Origin: Chara braunii
Lineage: Eukaryota; Streptophyta; Charophyceae; Charales; Characeae
Length of the DNA stretch: 22,389 nt
Assembly: GCA_003427395.1 (NCBI GenBank)
Contig: BFEA01000404.1
Location: 880,776-903,164, forward strand
Reading direction: 5' to 3'
Positions 9,620 to 18,665 of this stretch are shown here, piece by piece; position 1 is the first letter of the stretch, and the number at the start of each line of letters is the position of its first letter. A model generated the notes under the pieces. The model was not told the DNA's origin. It ran no database searches and was given only the letters and a program-made list of their open reading frames with translations. Made by a program: the position numbers and the translations under genes.

Positions 9620-10800
9620 GTAAGACCAGTGCTGACAGATGCTGCCAGAGTTACGCGTTGAAGGCAGGAGGTTAACGTGCTGACGGGACCCCGCCCCCCA
9701 CAACAGCACAAACACAAGCTACCAGTCACCTGAACAGCCGAAACAATTCGAGTAACAGATTTCCAATCCAACAACACCAGTAAAGAGTAACGGCAGCCAT
9801 AGGCTCCGCCGACAACTGGTTCGACAGCGTGTGTACATTACTCACAACTGATGTGACCGATCGATCGTGTGATCGATGAGCCTCGCAAGTCCTCTTTGGT
9901 TCGTTGGTTGGTTGTTTTGTCACAGCATGTCAGCACAGCGAATAATGGGAAAATCACATTGAATGCATGCAAAACAACAATGAAAACAATCAACGCATAA
10001 CAATCGACCGAGGACAGGCGACGAGGGACCCAAACAGGAACAAACGACGCAACGAACGAAACCCAACGAAATTCGGCAGACATCGTGTGCGTACAACGTA
10101 GTCACCTCATTTCTTTACATTCAAGTCAAGAAACCACTGGCACAAAGCTGTTTGAGAGAGAGGTAGATGTTTTGATCTGGGAAAGCGACGAAAGAAACCC
10201 CGTCCTCGCCCTCCCTGCATCTCTCCTTCTCACCGCTGCTGCAAGGGGTCCGTGCATGCACACCCTTTCCCTAACCCCACACCACAACATCCCCACACTC
10301 CAGCCCCATCTGCTTTCCCTCACCTCACCGCACCGCACCTCGCCGCACGCACCACACCGCTCCACTTGCTTCGTAATCTCTGCACATACCTCACCGCTGC
10401 ACACATCCGTCTCTTGTTGTCTAAAATTTAGGAAAGCAAGCAAACAAAACAGAAAGAACTACGGTACAGCCGCCGATGACGGTTTACCGTTACGCAGCCC
10501 CACCATCGCCGTACAGCAACCACCCGCCCTCCCACTTTCCGCCATTCCTATTCGATTTTAAAAAGAAACTACTACACTAAAGCTTCAAAAAGAGCTCATA
10601 ACGGAACGATTCCACTATACTTCAGAAAGGAACAAAAGAAAGTTACATACGAGGCTTCTCGCCGTCATTCTCACTATTGGCTTTGCCGAAAGGCTGACAT
10701 GCTTGCGAGGGTCCTGCGTAGGTGTGTCACACGAAGACAAAACGAAAATAAGCACAGAAATTGATATCGGGTCGCTAACCCTCACAATACTGTCCCGCGC
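9620..10800. other. Intergenic DNA downstream of API5; C+A/pyrimidine-rich core
   Basis: No supported gene. The API5 transcript would end in the part nearest 10800. I found no AATAAA on the minus strand close to the stop codon, so the polyadenylation site cannot be placed. About 10190-10430 is strongly C-rich on the plus strand (repeated CACC/CCGCAC/CTCACC words), opening long but meaningless frames on both strands. A short palindromic run around ATCGATCG lies near 9858-9876. Confidence 0.4.
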
Positions 10801-12474
10801 TCACCAAAAGCCACGGCCACCACGTCCTCGCCACGCTCCCCTCCCGCCGGGTCTCCCCCGCCCTCGCCCTCCGCCGCCCATGGCCGCGCCATTCCCCGCT
10901 TGCCGCGCCTGCCCCCCTGGCGCTCCAACGGCCGTCTTCGGCCTCTTACCGGCATTGGGACTGGTAACCGTGCCGTTCACAGCGGCCCCGGTTCGCTTCG
11001 CCGCCCCTCCTCCGCCTGTATTGCCCCCTTGCGCCTGCGGCGCAGGCGTGGGCTTGACCGGTTCCTTCCAAGACAACGTGAAGGAGTGCCCCTCCCCGAA
11101 AAACGACGGCGCCTTGTTGTGCAGAGGTTTCGCAAGCGTCAAGACATTGTTACACGTCTTGAGCAATGCTGCTTCGGTGGCAATCTTGACCTTCAGCTCG
11201 GCCTTGGCAGGCTCTTCCTTCGCGGCTGTCAGCGCCTGCTTGTTTTCCGCCACCTCCTGAGTCACCTTCTTGTTCTTTGCCTTAGCCATATCCTCGACCA
11301 CCGTTAATCTCTCCGTCAAATCCTTGTTCTGCTCGCTGAAGTCCTCGCCAAGCCTATCGGACGGCTGACCCGTAACGATCTTAAACCCACAGAGTGCATT
11401 TGTCGTGTTCGGCGTCTTACTCGCGAGCTTGTGGAAGGTATACAGCAGGCACTCGATGTGAGAGAAGTTCAATTCGTCAGTCGTCTTCTTCGATGGCATC
11501 TCCTTCTTCAAAAGGCCGACAACGCTGGGAAGAATCGTACGGCAATCTTGAGCGCTCGTGAACGGCGCCGTCTCCGCTAGCGCCTTCATCAAACTCGTCT
11601 TCTTGTCAACCGCTACCTTATCCAGCTGCGGAATAACTTGCTTGTTCACGTAATTCACGAACTTGGAATTGGAAGCGCCCTTCGAATACAGCGGGATAGA
11701 GGCTTGCAGACAGTCGAGCAGCTTATCGATGCTGTCCGAGTCAGACGGAGAGAAGGGCGAGGATAGATCAGCCTGCTTCTCGACCACATCTAGCAGCTCC
11801 TGCACGTTCTCCTTAGCCGCACCCTTGCCGAACATGTTCAGCGACATCAGGAAGTCCATGAACATCTTGAATTCGGCCCCCGTGACGTCTTCCAAGCTCT
11901 TCTTAATGAGATCCGTCACGAACCGTTCCATCTCTTCCTCGGGCTTCAGGAGCTCCGTTTTCGCCGGAAAAACCTTGTCTTTCACAAACTGCAGAACCCT
12001 CTCTCTCACGTTCTCCTCTCCCTTCTCGATGTGTGCGAACAACGCTTGCAGCGTACGTTTCACATCCTGCCGCAGGACAGTCATCAGCGCCTTCTTTACG
12101 GAATCCTGTTCCATCTTATCCTCCGCGAGCAGAAGCTGACCTAAAACATCAGCGATTTTCTCCAAGTGCTGTGGCGTGTCCTTGCATAACATCGGCAACC
12201 CTCTAATGGCTTGCACTCGTACCCCAACTTCTTCCTCCTCGCAAAGGTCCAGCTGTGCATTGATCGCCTCGGACGACAGCCCTTCGTAAAACTTCAAGTA
12301 CTTCGGGATAAGCTGCGCTGACAACTGCTTTGCCTTGTTGTCGCCCTTCGCACCAGCGATGATGCCCAAGTACTCTGCCTCGTGCTTGGACTTGTCATCA
12401 GCCCGTTGCAAAATGTCGCCGTACTCGTACAGCTTCTCAATCGCAGAAGCCCCGGAGACTTCCGCCGCCGCCAT
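10801..12474 (-). CDS. API5: Apoptosis inhibitor 5 (API5/AAC-11) family protein, single exon, 557 aa
   Basis: The protein belongs to the API5/AAC-11/FIF family: nuclear HEAT/ARM-repeat scaffolds that in animals restrain apoptosis (Acinus, E2F1 pathways) and associate with mRNA export and splicing factors. Family blocks are obvious: a HEAT-type start (residues 11-120, with QLIPKYLKFY at 54-63, DLCEEEEVGVRVQAIRGLP at 76-94 and CKDTPQHL at 97-104), the LxxLL motif LGQLL at 111-115, an ARM-like helical region (about 205-350), and the signature ECLLYTFHKLASKTPN (341-356) then FKIVTGQPSDRLGEDFSEQN (364-383). A charged coiled-coil-like helix spans about 384-440. The tail (about 470-557) is low-complexity Gly/Ala/Pro with basic patches (KRTG, GKRPK) and RGG/RG repeats, ending GRGFW. 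Human API5 is 524 aa, so length is normal. The start is the first in-frame ATG (G at -3, G at +4); the 48 upstream in-frame codons contain no ATG. No frameshift or intron is needed. The animal role need not apply here. Confidence 0.96.
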   Translation of the reverse strand: MAAAEVSGASAIEKLYEYGDILQRADDKSKHEAEYLGIIAGAKGDNKAKQLSAQLIPKYLKFYEGLSSEAINAQLDLCEEEEVGVRVQAIRGLPMLCKDTPQHLEKIADVLGQLLLAEDKMEQDSVKKALMTVLRQDVKRTLQALFAHIEKGEENVRERVLQFVKDKVFPAKTELLKPEEEMERFVTDLIKKSLEDVTGAEFKMFMDFLMSLNMFGKGAAKENVQELLDVVEKQADLSSPFSPSDSDSIDKLLDCLQASIPLYSKGASNSKFVNYVNKQVIPQLDKVAVDKKTSLMKALAETAPFTSAQDCRTILPSVVGLLKKEMPSKKTTDELNFSHIECLLYTFHKLASKTPNTTNALCGFKIVTGQPSDRLGEDFSEQNKDLTERLTVVEDMAKAKNKKVTQEVAENKQALTAAKEEPAKAELKVKIATEAALLKTCNNVLTLAKPLHNKAPSFFGEGHSFTLSWKEPVKPTPAPQAQGGNTGGGGAAKRTGAAVNGTVTSPNAGKRPKTAVGAPGGQARQAGNGAAMGGGGRGRGRPGGRGAWRGRGGRGFW

Positions 12475-12660
12475 AACTGCCGCTCTCACAGCACCTATTC
12501 CCCCCAACAGGACTCTAATCACTCCACAGCCAAACGAGGCGCGACTTATGTGCCAACGGAAGGAGCTCCGCTGCGGAAGACGACTCCAACAGATTTTGTA
12601 CGACAGATATGGCAGCAATTGCGTATACGCTATTCACCCCCTTGGAACACCTGTAACAGC
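12475..12660 (-). promoter_or_regulatory. API5 5' leader and proximal promoter region
   Basis: This lies directly upstream of the API5 start on the minus strand. Reading the minus strand, there is no ATG between the gene's start and position 12662, where an ATG opens a 10-codon ORF ending in TAG at 12630-12632. An ATG-free leader of about 185 nt is what a 5' UTR would look like. If transcription begins beyond 12662, that short ORF would be an upstream ORF. I see no convincing TATA box. The boundary of promoter and leader is inference. Confidence 0.35.
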
Positions 12661-13136
12661 ATAAATTGACCTAACAGACCGCCGCCGCACGTAGGCCTCT
12701 GCGTTATCGAACCCTCCTTCTTCACAAACTTGCTCCGCCGGCGTCTGACCAACAAGAACCGCGACCACTCTCTACAGTGACGATGGTTTCCTTTCCTCGA
12801 TGTGCGCGAGTGATGCCGGCTTTTCACTCCCGTTACACCCGCGACACTATCGAAGCGATGGCTACCTACGTGTAGGGAAACAGCAGAGGGCCGCAGGTCG
12901 GGGCAACGTCACGGTATCAACCCTGGCAACCTACAGGAGCCGTTTCCCTCGAAAAAAATCAACACACCCCAACGCCGCGGGCCCCTGGTGCATTAGCCAA
13001 GGCCAGCCTCGCGCGCATAACCAGAGCCCGCAGAGAGCAACATCTCTCCAGCGCTGCCACGGGCGACCCGCTGGTTTCCACCACCACCAGAGCCGAAAAA
13101 GAAAAAAACAACGTTCCGGCGGCGCTGCGAGGACCC
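12661..13136. other. Upstream intergenic DNA of API5
   Basis: GC-rich, with no recognised gene. The first 100-200 bp nearest 12661 may still contain promoter elements of the minus-strand gene. Frames through it are short and overlap on both strands. Confidence 0.35.
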
Positions 13137-13275
13137 GATGGAATAGCCAAATAGCCCAAAACACAAGCTTGCGATGGAATAGCCAATAGCACAATAAACA
13201 ACGTTACAACCGCTCTGCTACGACCGATCGCAGCAAAATAGCCGACTGCAGACGACCGATCGACGCAATAGCCGA
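13137..13275. repeat. Short tandem repeats of AATAGCC-containing units
   Basis: GATGGAATAGCCAA occurs at 13137 and 13173 (36-bp period), and ACGACCGATCG at 13220 and 13252 (32-bp period), each followed by a CA(A)ATAGCCGA word. All units centre on AATAGCC. Confidence 0.75.
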
Positions 13276-13551
13276 TAGTCGAACAAAGTAGGAAAAACAA
13301 AAGAAAGATGTTTGTTTCGTTCACTGGAGGGAGAAGTTGAAAACGGCTCCAAAGCCGCCACAGCTGACAGCTGAAAGTCGATTGCTCTCCTGGAGACCAG
13401 CCTTCGGCCCCTCAAACTCTTCCTCTGGGTCCCAGATGGCTACCAGTTCCCCGACACCAACCGTAAACAACCATCACTCGATTCCGCGATCGAGTATCGC
13501 ATGCGGCGCTCGACCGAGGAACTACGTAGGGCATGCCCCCTAATCTTTTCC

Positions 13552-13626
13552 AAATCTTTTCTTTTTTTCCTTTTTCTTTTTCTTTTTCAATTTTTCATAC
13601 GAGCCCCCCAAAATCTTTTTCTTTTG
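13552..13626. repeat. Pyrimidine (CTTTTT)n tract
   Basis: A T-rich run interrupted by C about every six bases, followed by a C-run and another CTTTTTC block. It abuts the foldback element at 13637. Confidence 0.85.
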
Positions 13627-13636
13627 GCCTTCGCCA

Positions 13637-13880
13637 CACCACTAAGAAAATGTCCAAAATGGAGAATGTATCTCCAGGGCCCAGGTCCCACTAGCAAAGA
13701 GTCCCACTAGCAAAGAGGATTGGATTAAGCTCCTGAATCTGGACGTGTTTCAAGCAGAGTTGCAGAAAGCAGTTCAATCTCGATGCAGGCAGTCAACCCA
13801 ACCCTCTTTGCTGGTGGGACCTCGCCCCAGGTAGAACCTCCAGAGATACACCTGCGGTAGTTTCGTTTTCACATTTGGTG
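13637..13880. mobile_element. Second foldback element, about 244 bp
   Basis: The ends are CACCACTAAGAAAATG on the left and, as reverse complement of the right end, CACCAAATGTGAAAACG. Internal blocks pair too: CAGGTCCCACTAGCAAAGAG (13683-13702) with CTCTTTGCTGGTGGGACCT (13803-13821), and TGTATCTCC (near 13668) with AGAGATACACC (near 13842). Pairing weakens toward a centre near 13750. The left arm carries an extra 16-bp duplication (GTCCCACTAGCAAAGA at 13685 and 13701). It resembles a non-autonomous DNA transposon but is unrelated in sequence to the 99-bp element. Confidence 0.7.
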
Positions 13881-13941
13881 AGTGGTAGGGCGAGACTGAT
13901 CAGGTTATCCCTTCTTCCCATTTGGTGAGTGGTAGGGCGAG
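13872..13941. repeat. 23-bp direct repeat, 47-bp period
   Basis: CATTTGGTGAGTGGTAGGGC, continuing GAG, occurs at 13872-13894 and again at 13919-13941. The first copy overlaps the right end of the foldback element, so the duplication may include its terminus. Confidence 0.93.
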
Positions 13942-13952
13942 GTAGATCTGGT

Positions 13953-14052
13953 TAGTGAAGTTCACACCAATTTGTCTCTCACCCCTTCTTTAGTGAAGTT
14001 CACACCAATTTGTCACCCCTTCTTTAGTGAAGTTCATATCAATTTGTCACTC
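13953..14052. repeat. Three tandem copies of a 34-38 bp unit
   Basis: TAGTGAAGTTCACACCAATT starts at 13953 and 13991, and TAGTGAAGTTCATATCAATT at 14025, each followed by TGTC and CCCCTTCTT or a variant. Confidence 0.93.
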
Positions 14053-14123
14053 CTTTCCCTGAATACAACGTACGGTCATTATAGTTGTATTTAGACAGAA
14101 AGATTACCATTATTCGGGGGAAC
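14053..14123. mobile_element. Truncated second copy of the 99-bp foldback element
   Basis: CTTTCCCTGAATACAACGTA and the following CGGTCATTATAGTTGTATTT match the left arm at 6657-6696 at most positions, and the block ends TATTCGGGGGAA like the right terminus. Most of the right arm is missing, so the palindrome is no longer complete. Confidence 0.75.
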
Positions 14124-14241
14124 AAAGGTTAGGCTGTTCACAGCGCCAATACCTCAAGCAGTGTGCAAGCGTTGTGTAAAGTGTGCAGCCCTGAGAAAGT
14201 TTGAGACGAGTTTCCCTTATCGCCTATCCCTCATGGCCTAA

Positions 14242-14622
14242 ATGCCTCGCCCTACTGCTACTCCATCAGCGCAGGAGCCCGTCGAGATCATCACTGACAT
14301 ACCGTGCAGGCGCAGGCTAGCAGCCCGTAATGTGACTGTGAGGTTGGGCTGGGCTGGGCCGGGCCGGGCGCAGTGTCGAGCGCATAAGTCTGGCACCTCA
14401 CAAGGCAGCGCGGGACCCTCCCGGCCACGTCAGGCAGGAGTTGGTCGTAATCCTCATCGTGAATACATATGGAGATTCCTCAAGCCACTGTCGGCGCGAA
14501 TACCCAAGGGTATCCGCCCTGGTTTTTGGAAGTGGCAGAAGGGTCGTTGGTTCAGACTTTTTGAGTGTTCGCGCAGGTCAGGGTGTTGCCTATGTACTAG
14601 GCGGAGTTGTTTGAGTAGGTAG
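14242..14622 (+). CDS. Unrecognised 126-aa basic ORF, doubtful
   Basis: An ATG-started frame directly after an in-frame TAA. The predicted protein is basic and Arg/Pro/Gly-rich, starting MPRPTATPSAQEPVEI, with a GGGCT/GGGCC-repeat-coded stretch in the middle (LGWAGPGRAQ) and an aromatic-basic segment (GFWKWQKGRWFRLFECSRR) near residues 93-111, then Cys-rich ends. I see no known domain. It could be a decayed gag-like fragment of a retroelement or an accidental frame in GC-rich DNA; the latter is at least as likely. Confidence 0.18.
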   Translation: MPRPTATPSAQEPVEIITDIPCRRRLAARNVTVRLGWAGPGRAQCRAHKSGTSQGSAGPSRPRQAGVGRNPHREYIWRFLKPLSARIPKGIRPGFWKWQKGRWFRLFECSRRSGCCLCTRRSCLSR

Positions 14623-16829
14623 GGTGAGTGGGCGCGCAATTTTAAGACGCGCGTGTGATTTTACCATTTTTATCGTATTGTCGGCATAGATGTCCGGCTT
14701 GAGTTTGCATTTCTGATTAGACTAAGGATTAGTAGATTGACCCTCGTTTGTCGTGCTTGACCGGCAGCAGGTTTGGTATGTAAGATGGTACGTGGGACGA
14801 CCATGACACAATTGGGAAGGCCGGCGTGGTTGTTTGGCAGCCGCACGTCTGGGCGTGGGTAGGAGGCAAGGCCTAATGCATCTCCTCAGCCTTAAGCGCT
14901 AGGCCGCACCGCCTTATATAGGATTCCGCGCGTGCTGGTACCAGGTTTGGGCTTAGCCCTATAGGTTACGGTACTAGACTTACACGACGGAGGTGCGGGG
15001 TTCGAGGCCAGCCGGCGGCCGCATAAGAGCGTTGGAGCATTGAAGGGCTGAGGGGTTGAGGGTCCCGCAGGACTATCCCCCTTAGTTTTGGTGGGGGAAG
15101 CAGAACGCGGGCCCGTTTTTCTCAAGCCTTTTATTGACTATATCTCTTTTTGTTTTTATTTATTATTTTTATTTTCTTTGAACTGACCGGTATCAGTTTC
15201 AAGCCAGATCGAGAACCCAATGAGTATGACGAGACCATGTAGATAGCAGGGGGGCACAGACCAGCCGCTGAAGGGCCATAGGGCGCTGTCCCGATCAAAG
15301 TCCTTCGGGACATCCGTTAAAAGTGGGACGATACAGAGAAGACTAGCCTGACCCTGCGGGAGGCTAGTGGTTAGTTCCTGTTGAAGTCGTCTGTCGGGCT
15401 TGACAGGGACCACTGGGGCTTGAGCATCGGCGGGCGGCAGAGGTATAAATCGGGAGGCAGCGAGTAACCATTCAGTCACTCTTGTGTAAGTCATGCGGAA
15501 GCGCTGCTTGGAGCGCCTTATGCGAGGTGGTCTGCAACAAGCCCGGGGTTGCAGTGGGCAAGAGAAGGAGAGGCACCCGGACGCGATCTGCGACTGGATC
15601 TCGTTGCAGCCGAGGCGGGGAGCGACAGACAGCGGAGTGGCCAGGACAGACGGGTAATGAGACCGTGAGGTGAGGCAGCAGGCGACAGGCGTTAGACGAG
15701 GCAGAGAGGACCGAATGAACCTCGGCGGGTTTCGCGCCAGGTGCGATCAAAGGTTAGGATGGCGGAAGAGTAAGTCGGGCGCAGCAAAAGAAGCGTAGCT
15801 CGCTCGACTCTTACCAGGATCGGGCGAGGGAGGAGCCGATTTTTGGATTTTGGCCCCGGACGAGTACAATGGCGGTGTTAGTTTTGATAGTAGATTAGTG
15901 AGATAAGAGTTGTTAGAGGAGGTTAGTGCGCCGAGCTATGGCGGAGAAGGAGGGGGAGAAGGGGTGTGAGAATCCTTACCTCCCTCAATCCGCGAAGAAA
16001 CTGAGTAAGAAGAAGATGTTAGATTGGCTTCTTAGGGAGGGCGAATCCGGGTATAGAGTTAGTTTTTTAAAGACTTAGTGAGAAGAAAGTAAGAGCAAAA
16101 AAACGGGCGCGCGGAGCTATGGAGGGTCAGAAAAAGAAAGAGAGTGTGAAGAGTGTTTCTTGTCCATTTCTAGATGGAATCAGGCCAGGGTGGATGTGAG
16201 ACCGGGGTTATGAGGCGCCACGAATCGAGTGGTGCGGTCGAAATTAGCAATAGGATAGTGGTTATGGCGATGTAAGAAACTGAGGATGCGTAGGAGAGTA
16301 GAAGAAAAAAAAATTAAAAAAAATGGATGTATTTTCCCCTGATCTAACGAAAGATTCTTTCTCTTTTTGTGCAGTCTAATGAAAACGGAGTGAGGATCTG
16401 TACGAATCATCCGTTTCTGGACGAAAACAGGCGACCAAAAATCCGGCTCTGTAGGTTTGAGAGGATGCGGATTAGCTGGCCACGATAGATTGTTGATCCG
16501 AGTGTTCGCTTGGCTGTCATGCATGAGAGAGGCTGCGCGTAAAGGGTGGTATGGGTTGGTGGAGGTAGCAAAGAGAGCTCAGATGAAGGTAGAGTAAGGG
16601 AGAGGGTTACGTACCTGAAAGACGAAATGACGAGGCGGTCCCGATGACACTCAACTAACCTGGACCTAACAAAGAGGGTGCCCTGCCGAAGTTGCATGAA
16701 CTCTTTCATATTCCAATGGAAGATTCGTTCGATTTTGGCTCGGCTCATTGACAAAAAGCAGCGAGAAGCTTGGCACGGGCGCTGGCTTTCTTGTGGGATG
16801 GAGCCGCGTGCGACCGAAGCTTGAGTATA
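14623..16829. other. G-rich intergenic DNA; possible degraded element
   Basis: No known protein motif. Candidate plus-strand TATA boxes lie at 14914-14921 and 15444-15450; the latter is followed about 25 nt later by a TTCAGTCACT word and a GTAAGT splice-donor-like site at 15485. Short ATG frames follow (15493-15657, 54 codons; 15938-16078, 46 codons). A T-rich run is at 15145-15180. It may be a long-decayed transposable element, but no LTR pair, primer-binding site or reverse transcriptase motif was found. Confidence 0.3.
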
Positions 16830-18025
16830 AGGTTGCTACGGACGGTTGCAGTTGTATTGGTCGGCTACAGTCTGCTACTGACCACACTGCTTCTGCCCAC
16901 TGCTGCATGAAGCTTGTTGTTGTGTCGCATTTGGCAACTGCTATCCGCTGGTTACTTTAGCAAGTTGCAACTGCTGCTAGGTACGGCCCATCGCGGATGC
17001 TGCTACCCCAGAAGGGAGTGACTGTGTGGAATTGGAGGCATCCATCTGCACTATGAGGAGTGAGCCCGATCTAGGGGCTGGGTGGCATTGAATACGTTTG
17101 GAGAAGTGGTCTATCTGGTCAGTCCCGGTAACAAATGAGGTCTCGGCATGCAGGAGCTTCCTTGGTCATCCATTGTGTATCCCATTAAAGCAGTAGAAGT
17201 AGCAAGCCAACCAAGAAGACTACAGACTCGCTTAACTGTCAGGGCAATGCAGCGCAGGTCCTCTTGAGCAGAAGTGGCAGACCACGGCCCCAGGGTGTAC
17301 CTGGCGATTGATGCAGGAACCGGTTTGCTGGGACCAGAGTAAGATATACTGCTAAGTTGACGCTTACCTAGTGACGAGGACGCTGCGTGACTTGTCTATG
17401 GGAAGGATAGCGGGAGACGAACTGTAGACTGTGGACTTATCTGTTAATTGGGCGTTGTTCGTTCTGCTACCCAAAGTAGTGAAGAGGAAGAAGCAGGTGG
17501 CGAAGGCGCAACGTTCCTTGCTGTTTTTTTTTTTTGTGAGCTTCACGGTCTGCCTCGACTGTCGTGCTGCAGCAGCGGTTGCTAAGCTTATTGAGGACTA
17601 CTGTGCTGGCATAAGTATGGTGGTTTTGAAAGTCGTATGACTGCAGTGTCTGCGAATAGCAGTTGTTGAAGTCTACTACAGACTGGTGTAATTGTTGCTA
17701 AGCGGTGGGGCTATCGTTGTGAAGACGATCCGCAAAGGGTCTGCTGCTGATTGCGGCTGGCTGTTGCTGACCGCTACAGGCTGGGGAAACTGTTGCTGTG
17801 TGTTGATTATGCACGGCTGCTTGTCCTGTTGGTTGTGCGCGAAAGACCACTGTTGTTGTTGGTTGTGCACATTTGCTACTTTTTTTTACCGTGCACAGAC
17901 TGTGGCCAGCTGCTGGCGGCTGCATATTGCTGGTACCTGTTGTTCGTTGCTGCGTACTACTGCGCACTGTTGCCGACTATAGTCAAATGTTACAGTCTGC
18001 TGTGCCGCAACAATTGGACTGAGGG
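16830..18025. repeat. TTG/CTG-rich low-complexity region
   Basis: Two dense parts (about 16830-16985 and 17560-18025) are built from TTGCTG, CTGCTG, GTTGTTG and GACTACTG-like words; TTGGTTGTGC(G/A)C repeats near 17831 and 17860, and TTGCTAAGC at 17579 and 17695. On the minus strand this reads as Gln-rich frames and on the plus strand as Leu/Cys/Val-rich frames, which is what a degenerate trinucleotide repeat produces in every frame. Confidence 0.6.
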
Positions 18026-18665
18026 AAGGTGCAGAGGAGTGGTTGAGCTTGAGAAGGGAGACTAGTGTTGTGATTTGAGGTTCGGCAGGGGGGTTGAGTT
18101 CAACAGTTGACTCCAGTTGACCAAGCTCTATCAGTTTGGCTGCCATTGCGGGGCCCTCAGGCACTGAAGGTATCAAGAACCTTTCCTGCGAGTCTGAGTG
18201 CACCCCTCGTGTATCTGAGAGACTTAATGATTCTACTTCTACCCTTCTAACTTTAAGTCTAGTCTATTGGTTCTGAGAGAATGGCGGCAAGCGGGATTGC
18301 AACCCGTAGGTCCGCATCAAGGCTCTGTGGGGAGTCAACCCACCGATTGCGGGAGCTCTGTCTGAACTAAGGAGGAGTTCTGGAGGCAGGGAACTCAGAG
18401 GTAATCATTGCTTTCCCTTATAAACCCACTATAACCCCTATCTATACATCTCCCTATGTATTGGTTGAGTATCTCGTATGCAGCCCTACTTTGACTTTAG
18501 TTTGACTTTCATGACACAAATCATGCTAAATAAAGAAATGCATGTATAATGGCAGCTTCAATTTATTGTTTGTCTAAAAACAGACTGTCACAAGGGATTG
18601 CATCAGGAGGAAGGTTGGGAGGAAGACAGTTTTGCTTGCGTTTGAACGAGTCTTATAGAGTCAGG
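18026..18665. other. Spacer with no gene recognised
   Basis: Contains a GTCTAAAAACAGAC short palindrome near 18573 and a TTATAAA word near 18418. A CGGGATTGCAACCCG palindrome near 18292 resembles a T-arm but has no matching tRNA body on either strand. Confidence 0.35.

Noticed and set aside
10085-10561. 158-codon plus-strand frame
   Set aside because: It opens with GTG and is mostly His/Pro/Ser/Thr from C+A-rich sequence.
10703-12139. Long plus-strand frames of 135-185 codons opposite API5
   Set aside because: They mirror the coding sequence of a clear conserved gene and show no family features of their own.
12475-12618. N-terminal extension of API5 by 48 codons
   Set aside because: The extension has no ATG (it opens with TTG), does not resemble the family N terminus, and the ATG at 12474 has a good context.
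14985-15020. GGGGTTCGAGGCC as a tRNA T-arm
   Set aside because: The stem does not pair and no cloverleaf can be drawn.
17676-18203. Gln-rich minus-strand frames as a polyQ protein
   Set aside because: All frames across this TTG/CTG-rich DNA are low-complexity; the frames are short, broken and have no conserved domain.
14130-18250. LTR retrotransposon
   Set aside because: No paired long direct repeats, primer-binding site, polypurine tract, integrase or reverse transcriptase motif (such as YxDD) could be found by eye.
18280-18370. Possible minus-strand tRNA around GGGTTGCAATCCC
   Set aside because: The loop lacks the TTC core and no acceptor partner is present upstream.
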